A stretch of 64,000 nt of DNA from Chimonanthus salicifolius (GCA_013350335.1 CM023535.1:28383631-28447630); one strand, 5' to 3'; numbered from the stretch's first letter, positions 10,608 to 21,935 are shown. Numbers and translations are program-made. The notes: a model not told the origin generated them from the letters alone.

Positions 10608-12327
10608 TGTAACGCCAGCCCCTTTTCACTAAAATCAGAGTCTAGTTTTTTTTTTTTTTTGAAATAAAGAGTGACAAAGGGCGCGGGACGTCACGACGCG
10701 AGTTAAGTCCGAGCTTCTAAAGCCCGACCCTTAACTGGCCAACCCTACGTGTGCGTGGAACTAAGTCCACGAAGACGGTTCACACGTAGAAGTAAGCTTG
10801 CGGAATATTAAACTAAGTGCGGAATTATACTAGAGACTATCCTACAAATTTTTAGATAGCAGGGAAGATACATCATTTAAATTACTAAATTATCTCAAAT
10901 GATAACATCCAAAAGTAAAGTCCAAACCATAGCAAGAAATATAAATTATACAGTCCGACGAGCTATGTTACTCAAATTACATTTCCAAAATAAAACTTAA
11001 ATAAACTAAGTAGCTCGCTTCCCCACGCTCCTAAGCTTGGCTCCCATCTCGTCCTTCATTTCTGCCATTTCCTGCGTCATCAGCTAGGGTAGAAGTAGGG
11101 CGTAAGACAACACGCCCAGTAGGACTCCGAGTAGGGCTAACACATGGATTAGTGATAACAAGCCTATCGGTAATAATATAATGAAAACAATAAAATGAAT
11201 GCCATGCCATGGGTGTCTTATGTCATGAGTCCCACCCATCATCCATACCATCATGATGCCATATCCCCCTTGATGAAAAAAAAATTATCAAGATATAAAC
11301 AATCACACATTATCCCCCTTGACGGCAAGACCTCGTCAAGGTGTCCCCATGTTTGCTTCTCGGTCTCCCCGACGGAGCATGGACTCCGGTTATATCTTAA
11401 CACATCAAGATATCCCCATGTTTGCTTCTCGGTCGCCCCGACGGAGCATGGACTCCGGTTATAGCATATCAAGCTATCCTCATGTTTGCTTCTCGGTCGC
11501 CCCGACGGAGCATGGACTCCGGTTATAGCATATCAAGCTATCCTCATGTTTGCTTCTCGGTCGTCCCGACGGAGCATGGACTCCGGTTTCATTATTTTCC
11601 CGCCCATGCCATGCATGAGATGTAGATGCATTATGCTATGTTATATATATAAGTCATAGCTTTAATATAGAATTCATAACCTTAATATATAATTCATTGC
11701 CTTGCAATATGCCATATATTATATATAAATCATAGTCTAAAAACTCATCATAAACATATCACATGATTGCTAAAATAAATTAATAAAACATCCATACACA
11801 CATAATCCACGGCTTACAATAAGGTTGGAATCCTGCCGAATACCGACTAATGTCCTCTTACGTTTCCGTCCGATAATCCGGTCACCGATACGCGCACCGC
11901 TTGCGATATCCGATACCTTATTACATACGAATAATCAGCCCATGTTTTTAACCATTTAAATCCATTAATCATACCTTAGCGGGGTTCGGCCATACACCAT
12001 GGCCGAACCTCACTAACTAGGTTTGTGGGTCCCATTTAATCCATTAATTATTTTAATTACATGGGTCTAAAACCAGCACCCTAGGCTTTATTAATCACAC
12101 ATAAGGTTGTTACTTAGAGCCCCTAAGTCCATGATCATCTCCCATGGGGTTCGGCCATGGTAATGGTTCTTGAATTTGGCCATTATTTACGGTTTTTCCA
12201 CTCTTCCTCCATGGTTAAGTTCTCATTTCATTCCTCCATTCTTAGGCCCATAATTGATCCATAGACTTGGATCCTTTAATGACTCATTAGCCATGACACA
12301 ACATCATAAAAAATCAGCCACTTAATT
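10608..12327 (-). mobile_element. right part of a variant gypsy LTR, minus strand
   Basis: The plus strand starts TGTAACGCC, the reverse complement of the ...GGCGTTACA end of the Tekay-type LTRs. Then come, in reverse, a T-rich run, the block containing GTCACGACGCGAG, the conserved CTACTGGGCG core (near 11110-11125), a minisatellite (11333-11590) and two GGTTCGGCC palindromes (11981-12010, 12145). It is the same LTR type as 30812-32692 and 40244-42727. It is cut at 12328 by Tekay-1; the remaining left part of this LTR is not present in the window. Confidence 0.75.
11333..11590 (-). repeat. 67-bp minisatellite in variant LTR (about 4 units)
   Basis: Units contain CCATGTTTGCTTCTCGGTC and GACGGAGCATGGACTCCGG, starting near 11343, 11411, 11478 and 11545. 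Several overlapping open frames across it are by-products of repeated sequence and not genes. Homologous units occur at 41842-42040 and, diverged, at 31861-32035. Confidence 0.85.
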
Positions 12328-13535
12328 TGTAACACCCCAATTTCTCAATGAAGTGGAAAATTACCAAAATGCCCCTGAGTTGTTTAATTAATTATTTTGT
12401 GATGTTAAGTAAGGAAATAGTGGGGCCCATTGCTCAAAATAAAATCATATGAGCGCATTATGAATGTTAAGTTTTATTGGTTGGGTAATTTTCATCATTT
12501 GGGTCAAAAATGGCTAAATGGGTCAAAGGGCCCAAATGGAGCCCATCGGGTCTTGCTGGGTTATTTGACCGTTTTGTGATTTTAAATTAAAAGGGGTTAA
12601 GTCTATTTGATTGGAAATCAAGTGGAGGAAAAATGGGTAGGCTTGATCCATATGTAAAAACCAATTAGAAATGACCAAAATACCATAAATGGGTCATGTT
12701 GTCAAAACGGGTCAAGGAGCTAAAAGTGGACCCAACGGGTCGAGTTGACTATTGTTGACCGTGTGAACCCTCAAGGGAGCTCAAACACGATTCAAATCAG
12801 TTGAGTGGGATGGAGGTGAGTTGGAATTAAATCAAAAGGTGAGTTAACTCATATGCATTAAATGAAATGCATTAAATGTGATGAGTTGGGTTGGAATAAA
12901 AATACCTTGAGTTGGGTGAGTCAAAATGGAAATTCAAGGGGCTGTAAAATCAGTGAGTTGAGAGGGAATTTGAAGAGATTGGCTGGTCCTTAAACCAACC
13001 AAAACAAGTCCCACACGTTGGGGACTTGTTTTGGTGATTTTCATGATGGGTTTTAAATGAGAATACATGGAAATTGGATGAGATGCTTGGGGATTTGAAT
13101 GGCTGCATTGGTAGCTGCCAAGGGGTGCCTTGGATGGCACCCAATGCCCACCGTTTTGAGCAAGAAATTATGAGGAATTGAGAGGTTTTTGGGGCTGAAC
13201 TACAAAAACAATAAGCACACAAGGTTGGCCATTTTTCACATTGGAAATCCAAGAATTTCCATCTCTCTCTCTCTCCCTCTCTCAAATTCGTTTTTCCTAA
13301 CTGGAATAGCAGAGGTGTTTGCACCAGTAGATCAAGCACAAAACAGCAAGGAGTTAAGGAAACAAGGATTAAAAGTCAAGAGCAAAAGGCAAAGGAAAGT
13401 GGTAAGTTTTTCCCATTGATTTATGGTTAATAAAATGGGTAAAATAAGACATGATTTGGCCATGTGATGGTCAAATCTATCAAAGGGTTAAAATATGATT
13501 CCTTTATGCTCAATTAGATGGAAAGCATGGACATA

Positions 13536-14896
13536 GGGTTCGGCCACTTTGGATGGCCGAACCCCATGAAATTTTATGGTTAGTGTTGATGGTTTTGTAA
13601 GGATTAAACCATGCAAGAATAGGACCGATTTTAGAGGTCTAAGATACATGCTTTGGAAAGATTGAAAACATGAATTTGCATGTCATACCATGGTCGAATT
13701 TGACAAGAGTCTAAACCATGGAAGAAGGTGTCAAAAGAAATGAAATGAACCATTGGGTTTGGCCACTTTGGGTGGCCAAACCCCATGAAAAGAGTTGGTT
13801 AATGGTTATGGTTTTTGAAATTTAAAACCATCCATTTGGGGACTGTTTTTACATATTTTATTAAGATTTAAAATATATGCTTAAAGAGGGTTAAAACATG
13901 GGTTTGGATATCAGAAAAGGCTGAAGATATGTGGTCTAATCAGTGGAGTAAAATTGGAGAAGATGGACCATGGGGATCGGCCATCTTGGATGGCCGAATC
14001 CCATGATATCATGTTGGTTTTTGGATGGTTTCTTTTAAAGTTAAAACCTGATGTTAATACGCTGTTAATTACATGATGATTGAGGTTTAAAAACAGCAAA
14101 CATAACCATTGGGTTCGGCCAACATAGAGGGCCGAACCCCATGTAAAAGAATGTTGGTTTCATGTTGGAAAAACATGTAAACCATAGACTTTTTATGGAC
14201 TGTTTTGGATGATTTTTTTTGAGAGTTAAAACTTGATATTAATATACTGTTTATGCATGTTTATATGAGGTTCAAAAACAGCAAACATAGCATTGGGTTC
14301 GGCCACCATGGAGGGCCGAACCCCATGCAAATGATGGTTGGTTTTAAGGTGTTTGAAACATGGAAACCATGGACTTTATGGACTGTTGTGAATGAATTTA
14401 ATTAGATGGTTTCTAAGAGGTTTAAAGGCAGCAATATAATACTGATATTGCATATTTAAATAATGCCTAAAGCATGGTTAAAAGACCAAGATATGGACAT
14501 TGAGTTCGGCCACCTTGGATGGCCGAACCCCATGTAAGTAAGTGATGTGTTTTGGTGAAGTTAAATTGCTGTTTCGGTGGCTGGTTATGTGGCTGAACCA
14601 TGTGTAATTCATGGTTGTGTTAACATGATTAAATCATGTATAATCATGAGAAGTAGAGGGATCAACCAGATCAAGTGAACCCCATGTTAGTTTTGATGAA
14701 GTTGGTGAGTTTTAAACCATATAAAATATGGTGTTTGATGTGGGTTATGGAAGTTTAACTTGCTGATTATTGGTTGGCCAACATAGGGCTGAACCATGTC
14801 ATTTTTAAAAGGGTTAAGTGCTTAAGAGTTGATTAAATAAAGTAGGAAGTTAAGTCCTAAGTTGGTGATGTTCGGCCAAGGGCATGGTCGAACCCC
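13536..14896 (+). repeat. array of GGTTCGGCCA / TGGCCGAACC palindromes
   Basis: Imperfect inverted repeats with a spacer of about 8 bases lie at about 13536, 13755, 13972, 14111, 14295, 14513 and 14870, usually followed by CCCATG. Weaker versions are at 14568 and 14778. The distance between units is roughly 140-220 bp. At 13755 both arms carry matching changes (GTTTGGCCA with TGGCCAAAC), so pairing is kept. Each arm has a CpG, and the changes are the C-to-T/G-to-A type expected from cytosine deamination. Confidence 0.85.
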
Positions 14897-15460
14897 ACAT
14901 GATGCGGATGGGTTGTAGATGTGATTGAATAAGTAAATGATGTTATGTCTTGCTGTTTGGTATATGGATAAGGTACCGGAAGTCGAACGACGTGCGAGTC
15001 GTGACCGGGTGACGTGAAAGAAAGATCAGTTACTGAAGGGATTCTTCAGTAGGTTTCCTACCTACTTGTAACCACGGTTTTTACCCAGTTTTTCTTATGA
15101 TACTCTTGTTTTAATATATGTGTTTCAAATGATATATTATGCATTAACAAATGGCATACAGGCATTGGCATCTCATGCATAGTCATGGGATAATGAATAA
15201 AGTTCTACAGTGATGGCTACGATGGTACATGATGGGGGTTGCTCATTACATGTACATCGCTTATAGAAGAGATGAATGTTGTTGTAATTTACCTTGTCGG
15301 TGCAAGGCACGTCAAGTGATGGCTATGAAAGTACATGATGGGGGATGCTCATTGCATGTGCATATTTCATAGCATTGTTTTACCTGTTTTGATGATCATG
15401 TATTATGATATGTATATGCATGTTTTATATGCTAACATGTGGTAGCCCTGATTCGGGAAC

Positions 15461-15488
15461 CTACTGGGCGCGTTGATCTAACGCCCTA
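15461..15488 (+). promoter_or_regulatory. conserved LTR core with GGGCG...CGCCC dyad
   Basis: CTACTGGGCGCGTTGATCTA followed by ACGCCCTA. The same core is found in every gypsy-type LTR of the window that covers this part (25081, 30313, 32180, 42189, 42861, 52483, and reversed near 11110). GGGCGTT/AACGCCC can pair with a small bulge. Role unknown; conservation suggests a transcriptional or RNA element. Confidence 0.5.
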
Positions 15489-15831
15489 ATTCTATCCTCA
15501 GAGGAGATTGCAGGTACAAGCAAGGGGAAAGGAAAGGTCATTGACCAAGAGGGGAGCTGAGCCTAAGTGCTTTAATAATGGATTTGGATTACGTTTTATT
15601 ACTGCCATTTGAATACTATTGTTGGACATGTAATAATTCGTTATTTGCTATGGTTTGATTAGGATAATAACCTGTGGATGGTTGATCTATGTTATAAAAT
15701 ATTTAAGACTGATACTTGATATCTCGTCTTTCTATTCCGCAATTATCTAGATTATTCCGCATGTTAATGTTAGTTCCATGTGTGATTCACTATCATGGTC
15801 TATTCCATGTACACATGGGTGGCCAGTTAAG

Positions 15832-15854
15832 GTTCAGACTTGGGTAGTCTGAAC
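15832..15854 (+). promoter_or_regulatory. hairpin near the LTR right end
   Basis: Arms GTTCAGACT (15832-15840) and AGTCTGAAC (15846-15854) with a 5-base loop, about 100 bp before the LTR end. Other LTRs keep a related structure with altered arms (25452-25474, about 30685, 52857). Confidence 0.5.
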
Positions 15855-15955
15855 TTAACTCGCGTCGTGACGCCGCCCGCTCTCTTCCGATGTTTATTTA
15901 AAAAAAAAAAAAAAATTAGACTCTGAAATTCTCGGAAAGGGCGGGGCGTTACAGT

Positions 15956-15967
15956 TGGTATCAGAGC
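15956..15967 (+). other. Tekay-1 primer-binding site (initiator-Met tRNA)
   Basis: TGGTATCAGAGC starts three bases after the LTR end. The same site occurs in Tekay-2 at 43361-43372. Confidence 0.92.
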
Positions 15968-16400
15968 GAAACGGGAAGTTGAATCATCGAAGTAAGATTA
16001 AGACGGTTTCATGTCTCACTGACGGATAAGAATCCCAACTGACCGACTCTTCGGAGTCCGCTGCCTGGGGGCCGGATTAATTTACTTCGAGTGACTCGGA
16101 CTGAACAATCAATCTGAGAACGACAATGAATGATAGCAAAGTAAAGTACAATCATCATAATTGGACAAATCATACGTAGCAAGGTAGGATGAACTCCCTT
16201 GAAATCCCCACACTGAGAAACAAACAATAGGAAATTAGAGATTTCCCCAGAAATAAAAAGAAAACAAAGAATGTTGATTTGGTAATCTTCCTAAACAAAG
16301 TACATGATATTTTGCATGATCAAAATTCCCTGGAAACCAAGAGTGGTTTATTTAGAATTATTGTTGAATATGTTTGTGTTTGAAATGATGTGGCACAGAT
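15968..16400 (+). other. Tekay-1 leader with a UUCG hairpin
   Basis: 433-nt untranslated leader between PBS and ORF1. At 16045-16058 GACTC-TTCG-GAGTC forms a perfect 5-bp stem closed by a C(UUCG)G tetraloop, an exceptionally stable RNA fold. It is unchanged in Tekay-2 (43450-43463) although bases beside it have changed. Packaging or dimerisation signals of LTR elements usually lie here. Confidence 0.55.
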
Positions 16401-16937
16401 ATGTCAAGCAATGAAGAATACACTGAGTTATGGGATAAAGGGACACCAAGTTGTCCGGTAGATTTGGTGTCAACTTCCGACAGTATCAGTATGGAAGTTA
16501 ATGTGGATCTTCAGGAGGGACCTCCTGAAGAAGCTGATGTGGACTTAGCGCCTCTTCCAGAGGATCTGATGGATGACATTCCTGAGATGGTGGAACCTCC
16601 TGAGGAAGAGGAGGATGATCTAGCACAATTACTGGAGGATCCCATGGCTGGTGTACCTATTATATTGGAATCACTTGGGGAGATAGATCCCTATGACACA
16701 TGTGAACTGTGCAATCAAGATGGGCACCACTGCCGGTATTGTCCTCATCCACTGGGTGTTGTCTGCCCGTCCTGTGGACTACATGGGCATGGTGAGGCAA
16801 GGACTAATTGTCCATACATCGGAGGACCTGGATTAGTACCCTGCACGACTTGTGAGGTATTGGGGCACACGGCGATGACGTGTCCTGATAACCGATTCAA
16901 GTTCGCTTTTGATGCGGAGTCTTCTACGGAAGACTAG
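16401..16937 (+). CDS. extra leader ORF1 with three zinc knuckles
   Basis: 178 aa, between PBS and gag, in the sense direction. The N-terminal half is strongly acidic and contains a 25-aa internal duplication (residues 41-65 and 66-90, each PPEE...DLA...ED.M...P). The C-terminal half has three CCHC-type knuckles: C101-C104-H109-C114, C122-C125-H130-C137 (CX2CX4HX6C) and C148-C151-H156-C161. The start ATG follows TGGCACAGAT, which is identical in Tekay-2 (43801), where the ORF is also present but frameshifted. Zinc knuckles normally bind single-stranded nucleic acid, so an RNA-binding or chaperone role is plausible; that is inference. It is not part of the usual Tekay gag-pol. A captured or gag-derived knuckle module is possible. 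Confidence 0.75.
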   Translation: MSSNEEYTELWDKGTPSCPVDLVSTSDSISMEVNVDLQEGPPEEADVDLAPLPEDLMDDIPEMVEPPEEEEDDLAQLLEDPMAGVPIILESLGEIDPYDTCELCNQDGHHCRYCPHPLGVVCPSCGLHGHGEARTNCPYIGGPGLVPCTTCEVLGHTAMTCPDNRFKFAFDAESSTED

Positions 16938-17157
16938 GATAGGAAGTAATAGTAGGGGTATTAAAAAAGAGGGTTATTTTTGTAAGGGGGTATATTTTGT
17001 TATACATAGGGTTTGTTTCACCCTACCCACCTTTGTACAAAGATGCAGTTTGAATTTATATAAATATGTGATTTCATGTTTTTATGAGGATTCATGGCAT
17101 GTGTTGCATATTGTTAATGGAAACTAAGACTATGATGTTTCCATGAATTAGGACTAA
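16938..17157 (+). other. ORF1-gag spacer with a PPT-like tract
   Basis: 16961-16987 reads TTAAAAAAGAGGGTTAT then TTTTGTAAGG. This nearly duplicates the true PPT/LTR junction at 21934-21957 (TTAAAAAGAGGGTTATATTG...). Tekay-2 has a purine-rich tract and the same TTTTGTAAGGG at the matching place (about 44350-44386). Confidence 0.6.
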
Positions 17158-20100
17158 ATGGAGCCACAGAAAAAGGTGGTAAAAGATCTGAAGGGTAAAG
17201 AAAAAGTTTTACAGATCGGACTAGGTGAGGGGGTGTCAAAGAGAAGGACCCGTCAGGACGATAAAAAGAAAGATGACGTGCTCATTGTCACACCACAAGG
17301 GAGGGTGGTACCCCGACGCAAGAAGGCGTCATCGGAACCTGATAGAGAGCAATCCGTTCATGACGAAGAGAGGTCTATACATGAACAATCTCACAATAAG
17401 GAAGAGTCTAACCATTCTCGGCGGGAAGAAGAAGGGAGTGACCCTACGTATCAACAGGACGAGGAGGAGGAATATGACTCGTCGTATCGACGCAAGGAGG
17501 AGGAGAATAGCAACATGACTGTACCCTTTGTGCCTCCTGAACTGCACAGCTTGGTGCAAGCTGTGGTTACATCTGTCCTCCAACAACATTTGAACGGAGG
17601 GGGAAACATGAGCGAAAATAATGACCGAAACATGGTCAGAGATTTTCAGCAACAGCGCCCACCTTACTTCAAGGGCAGAGAAGGGCCTATTGGGGCCGAG
17701 AATTGGTTGGAGAAGATTTCGCATATATTGACTCTTTTGAACATCAAGAGTCATGCCCATAAAATATTATTGGCCACGTCACAGCTGGTGGATGACGCTG
17801 CCAAATGGTGGAAGGTGGTGGAGAAACAGCAGGCACTTGTGCCAAGAAGAGAAAGAGTTGCTATGACCTGGGAGCAATTCTCCGCGACATTTCTAGAGCG
17901 CTACTTTCCAGAGGAAGAAAGAGAACGTCAAATTCAGGCCTTTATGACGTTAGTACAAGGTTCAATGACGGTGGCTGAGTATCACCAAGAATTTCTCAGC
18001 CTGTCAATCTATGCATACTATATTGTGGACACGGAATATCGAAAGGCTCGCAAGTTCGAGCGTGGGTTACGGCCAAACATTAGGGCCAAGGTAACTGTGT
18101 TCAAAGCAGCCACGCTGGCGGAAGTGGTTAGCAGGGCCACCATTGTGGAACAGGAGATGGCGGAATTTGCCAGAGTGGACAACCGCCGAGCTCCGAGTGG
18201 GAGAGGTGGGTACCAACCCAATAAGAAGTTCAGACCGAATTTCAGCAGACCCTCACCGTCTGTTGGATCAAGTGGGGGCTTTCGCCCCAACCAGCCCACT
18301 CAATCTGTTGCGGTCACTCAAGCATCCCGAGGAGTGAATACTTGCTTTCACTGTGATCAACCTGGTCACTACAAAAAGGATTGCCCAAAGCTCAACAGGC
18401 TGTCTAACTCAAGAGGATCATTTCGTCCGCTAGCTAGACCGGCATACTCCAGAGGAGGCAGAATGCAGGGCCGGGGAGGTCGAAGGTCTAACCCTGCTGG
18501 AGCAGGAAGATTATTCACTCTAACTTCTCCAGAGGAAGAGGAGGAGGATCATCCTGTGATACAAGGTATGGCGGTAGTGAGTAGCTCATATGCATATGCA
18601 CTATTTGATTCCGGAGCGTCACACTCCTTTATAGCTGCATCGTTTATTACTGCTACTGGTACATTAGTTCAAAGATTAGCCACAGAACTTACTATTGTAT
18701 CCCCTGTCGGAGATTCGGCATTGGGACTTATTTGTACTGCGGTTAACACCGAATTAGCTGGACTCAGATTTGAGTTCAATTATTTAGTGCTGGACATGTC
18801 GGAATATGATATTATATTCGGAATGGATTGGTTGGCAAAGTTTCATGCCAACATCGACTGTTATGGTCGAAGAGTGACATTTAAGTCACCCGAGGGCAAG
18901 CAATATGTAGTTCGTGCAGATAAACAAAGTGGATTACAGGAAGGGTTAAACCACGTGGTATTGAATAATATCACCATAAACAAAGCTCCAGTTACTGAAC
19001 TTCCGGAAATTGTACAAGAATTTGGGGATGTGTTCCCAAAGGAACTCCCTGGTTTACCACCTATGAGGGAGATTAACTTCGAGATCAGGCTGTATCCTGG
19101 CACAACACCAGTGTCGTTACCACACTATCGGATGGCACCAGCAGAGATGTCAGAGCTAAAGAAGCAGATTGATGAACTGCTTAGGCTGGGTTGCATCCGG
19201 AACAGTACGTCATCATGGGGAGCACCAGTGTTGTTTGTGAAGAAGAAGGACGGTTCACTACGGATGTGCGTGGACTACCGGAAGCTGAATCAGTTAACAG
19301 TCCGGAACAAGTACCCTCTACCCAGGATCGATGATTTATTCGATCAATTGAGGGGTTCAAGCCATTTTTCAAAGATCGATTTGATGTCTGGTTATCATCA
19401 AATTCGAGTTAGGGAGGAAGATATAGAAAAGACAGCTTTTCGGACGCGGTATGGACTGTTTGAGTTCGTGGTCATGCCATTTGGACTCACGAATGCGCCG
19501 GCAGTGTTCATGGATTTGATGAATAGAATCTTCCGTCCCTATTTAGATCAATTTGTAATTGTATTCATTGATGATATCCTGATCTATTCTAAGAGTCAGG
19601 AGGAACACGCAGAGCATCTACGTATAGTTTTGAATATTTTGAGGCAGAATAAACTGTATGCCAAGGCCAGTAAGTGTGAATTTTGGCTATCTCAAGTGAA
19701 TTTCTTAGGACATGTTATATCCGATGAAGGAATAGCCGTGGATCCGGCTAAGGTGACGGCCGTGAAAGACTGGAAAGCGCCAAAAAACGTAACCGAGATC
19801 CGCAGTTTCTTAGGATTGGCGGGTTATTATCGGAAATTTATTATGGATTTTTCCAAATTAGCGTCTCCATTGACTCGACTCACTCAGAAAGGAGTCAAGT
19901 ATGAGTGGTCAGATCTGTGCAACCAAAGGTTTGAAGAGCTAAAAGACAGACTTACAACCGCTCCTATTTTGATTTTGCCGGAAAAGGGCAAGGGTTATGA
20001 AGTAGAATGCGACGCTTCGGGAGAAGGACTGGGGTGTGTCCTCAGTCAAAATCATCGTGTGGTGGCTTATGGTTCAAGACAACTAAAAATACATGAACGC

Positions 20101-21888
20101 CTCTATCCTACGCATGATCTTGAACTAGCCGCAGTGGTCTTCGCTCTCAAAAGCTGGAGACATTATCTTTATGGCGAGAAGTTTGAAGTGTATTCTGATC
20201 ATAAGAGTTTGAAATATTTATTTGATCAGAAGGAGCTTAATCTAAGGCAGCATAGATGGATGGAGTATCTGGCGGATTATGAGTTCGAACTTCGATACCA
20301 TCCAGGCAAGGCAAACAAGGTGGCTGATGCTCTTAGCCGCATATCACATGCATCCATGGCATGTCTGATCAGAACCGAGTGGGAGATGTTGAATACCATT
20401 CGAGAGTTCAATCTATACATTACAAACCGTGGAGTTTTGCACAATTTAATCATACGGTCCAATATAGTCACCAAGATTGAACAAGAACAAAGAGCAGACC
20501 CGGAAGTGGAGGACATTTGGGCCAGGATGTCTACTGGCACCGTTGTACCGGAATGGGAACTACGACCAGGACAGGGTCTTGTATTCCGGGGAAGAACTTA
20601 TGTGCCAAAGAGTTGCAGGAAAGAGCTAATGATTGAGGCACATCAATCCAAGTTCTCTATTCATCCGGGTAGCACCAAAATGTATCACGATCTAAAGAGG
20701 CATTATTGGTGGCATGGACTAAAAAGGGATGTGGCGGAATTCGTGGCACACTGTCTAACTTGTCAACAAGTTAAGACTGAACACCAAAAGCCACCAGGGT
20801 TGCTCAAACCCTTAGCCATGCCAGAATGGAAATGGGAACATATTTCCATGGACTTTGTATCCGGGTTGCCGAGGTCTTCAAAGGGTAATGACGCCATTTG
20901 GGTCGTAGTCGACCGGCTGACCAAGTCTGCACATTTCATTCCTATCAAGATGACAGATTCGTCTGAGACGTTGGGTCGGCGTTATATTAAAGAGATCATT
21001 CGACTACATGGTATTCCCCGAACGATAGTATCGGACAGAGATGGCCGTTTTACTGGCAGAGTATGGCAAAGCATGCAGACAGCCATGGGGACTGAGCTAT
21101 TGACTAGCACCGCATTCCATCCACAGACTGATGGTCAGTCTGAAAGAACAATACAAACCTTGGAAGACATGCTGAGAGCGTGTATGTTAGATTTCAAAGG
21201 AGGATGGGAGGACCACTTACCATTGGTGGAGTTCTCCTATAATAACAGCTATCAGGCAAGCCTTCAAATGGCTCCTTATGAGGCTTTATATGGAAGACCG
21301 TGTAGGTCACCGGTATGTTGGACAGAGGCAGGTGAGCCTGCATTGATCGGACCGGAACTAGTCGCAGAAACTACTGCACAAATTAAGTTGATACGTCAAC
21401 ACTTGTTGACTGCACAGAGTCGGCAGAAGAGCTATGCTGATAAAAGGAGACGGTTTCTGGAATTTGAAGTGGGAGACTTGGTGTTTCTAAAAGTCTCACC
21501 ACGAAAGGGACATATGAGGTTTGGTAAGAAAGGAAAACTGTCGCCAAGATATGTGGGACCGTTTTCCATCATAAGAAGGATGGGGGATGTAGCTTACCAA
21601 TTAGCACTTCCGTCGCAATTAGCAGCTCTACACGATGTGTTCCACGTGTCGATGCTAAGGAAATACAATCCGGATCCGTCCCATGTTTTAAATGTTCAAG
21701 ATATTGAAGTACAAAGCGACGTGACGTACGTCGAGAAGCCGGTCAGGATAGTGGAGACCGAACAAAGGGTGTTGCGAAACAGAGCGATTCAGTTCGTAAA
21801 AGTGGTATGGGACCGTCATGGTGATGAAGAGGCCACATGGGAACTTGAATCGGAGATGAGAACAGCTCACCCCGAATTGTTTGTGTAA
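17158..21888 (+). CDS. gag-pol: Tekay-1 Gag-Pol polyprotein with chromodomain
   Basis: 1576 aa in one uninterrupted frame. The order is: charged N-terminus; Gag domain (about 185-305); CCHC knuckle 396-409; aspartic protease with DSGA, D484; RT with VDYRKLN near 705, catalytic D741 and FIDD D805/D806; RNase H D952, E989, D1014; integrase zinc finger (H1169, H1178, C1199, C1202) and core D1232, D1293, E1329 with D-35-E spacing; GPY/F-like GPF near 1467; chromodomain from about 1524 to the end. All inspected catalytic residues are present. The protein would form the particle, mature itself, copy the RNA and integrate the DNA, the chromodomain probably steering toward methylated histone H3. The ATG chosen is the first in frame after the spacer. 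Confidence 0.95.
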   Translation: MEPQKKVVKDLKGKEKVLQIGLGEGVSKRRTRQDDKKKDDVLIVTPQGRVVPRRKKASSEPDREQSVHDEERSIHEQSHNKEESNHSRREEEGSDPTYQQDEEEEYDSSYRRKEEENSNMTVPFVPPELHSLVQAVVTSVLQQHLNGGGNMSENNDRNMVRDFQQQRPPYFKGREGPIGAENWLEKISHILTLLNIKSHAHKILLATSQLVDDAAKWWKVVEKQQALVPRRERVAMTWEQFSATFLERYFPEEERERQIQAFMTLVQGSMTVAEYHQEFLSLSIYAYYIVDTEYRKARKFERGLRPNIRAKVTVFKAATLAEVVSRATIVEQEMAEFARVDNRRAPSGRGGYQPNKKFRPNFSRPSPSVGSSGGFRPNQPTQSVAVTQASRGVNTCFHCDQPGHYKKDCPKLNRLSNSRGSFRPLARPAYSRGGRMQGRGGRRSNPAGAGRLFTLTSPEEEEEDHPVIQGMAVVSSSYAYALFDSGASHSFIAASFITATGTLVQRLATELTIVSPVGDSALGLICTAVNTELAGLRFEFNYLVLDMSEYDIIFGMDWLAKFHANIDCYGRRVTFKSPEGKQYVVRADKQSGLQEGLNHVVLNNITINKAPVTELPEIVQEFGDVFPKELPGLPPMREINFEIRLYPGTTPVSLPHYRMAPAEMSELKKQIDELLRLGCIRNSTSSWGAPVLFVKKKDGSLRMCVDYRKLNQLTVRNKYPLPRIDDLFDQLRGSSHFSKIDLMSGYHQIRVREEDIEKTAFRTRYGLFEFVVMPFGLTNAPAVFMDLMNRIFRPYLDQFVIVFIDDILIYSKSQEEHAEHLRIVLNILRQNKLYAKASKCEFWLSQVNFLGHVISDEGIAVDPAKVTAVKDWKAPKNVTEIRSFLGLAGYYRKFIMDFSKLASPLTRLTQKGVKYEWSDLCNQRFEELKDRLTTAPILILPEKGKGYEVECDASGEGLGCVLSQNHRVVAYGSRQLKIHERLYPTHDLELAAVVFALKSWRHYLYGEKFEVYSDHKSLKYLFDQKELNLRQHRWMEYLADYEFELRYHPGKANKVADALSRISHASMACLIRTEWEMLNTIREFNLYITNRGVLHNLIIRSNIVTKIEQEQRADPEVEDIWARMSTGTVVPEWELRPGQGLVFRGRTYVPKSCRKELMIEAHQSKFSIHPGSTKMYHDLKRHYWWHGLKRDVAEFVAHCLTCQQVKTEHQKPPGLLKPLAMPEWKWEHISMDFVSGLPRSSKGNDAIWVVVDRLTKSAHFIPIKMTDSSETLGRRYIKEIIRLHGIPRTIVSDRDGRFTGRVWQSMQTAMGTELLTSTAFHPQTDGQSERTIQTLEDMLRACMLDFKGGWEDHLPLVEFSYNNSYQASLQMAPYEALYGRPCRSPVCWTEAGEPALIGPELVAETTAQIKLIRQHLLTAQSRQKSYADKRRRFLEFEVGDLVFLKVSPRKGHMRFGKKGKLSPRYVGPFSIIRRMGDVAYQLALPSQLAALHDVFHVSMLRKYNPDPSHVLNVQDIEVQSDVTYVEKPVRIVETEQRVLRNRAIQFVKVVWDRHGDEEATWELESEMRTAHPELFV

Positions 21889-21935
21889 TTTAATTTGAGA
21901 ACCCTACTTCACTAGATTTTCGGGACGAAAATTTT

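Larger units (their letters stand above)
12328..15953 (+). repeat. Tekay-1 5' LTR
   Basis: 3626 bp, TG...CA. Left to right it holds a unique U3-like part, a (CT)n run near 13260, the palindrome array (13536-14896), two imperfect 50-bp repeats (15210-15260 and 15316-15366), the conserved CTACTGGGCG core (15461-15488), a hairpin at 15832-15854 and an A-tract just before the end. Open frames inside it (for example 12950-13339 minus) recur only because the LTR is repeated and do not look like proteins. Confidence 0.92.

Noticed and set aside
11333..11590. Regularly spaced repeats resembling a CRISPR array
   Set aside because: Direct head-to-tail units without unique spacers, in a plant LTR.
11195..11625. 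Several overlapping open frames with PRRSMDSGY-like repeats
   Set aside because: They are read-through of the 67-bp minisatellite in an LTR, open on both strands because the unit lacks stops.
12950..13339. 129-codon minus-strand frame, repeated at 22557-22874
   Set aside because: Repeated only because it is LTR sequence; frame not kept in other LTRs.
13536..13565. GGTTCGGCC as a Pol III B box (GGTTCGANNCC)
   Set aside because: The invariant A after TTCG is G in these units, no A box was seen, and the motif is part of a palindrome.
15693..15700. TATAAAAT as the Tekay promoter
   Set aside because: Not conserved at the matching place in the other Tekay LTRs (30541, 52700).
17329..17760. 143-codon minus-strand frame
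   Set aside because: Shadow of the charged N-terminus of Gag.
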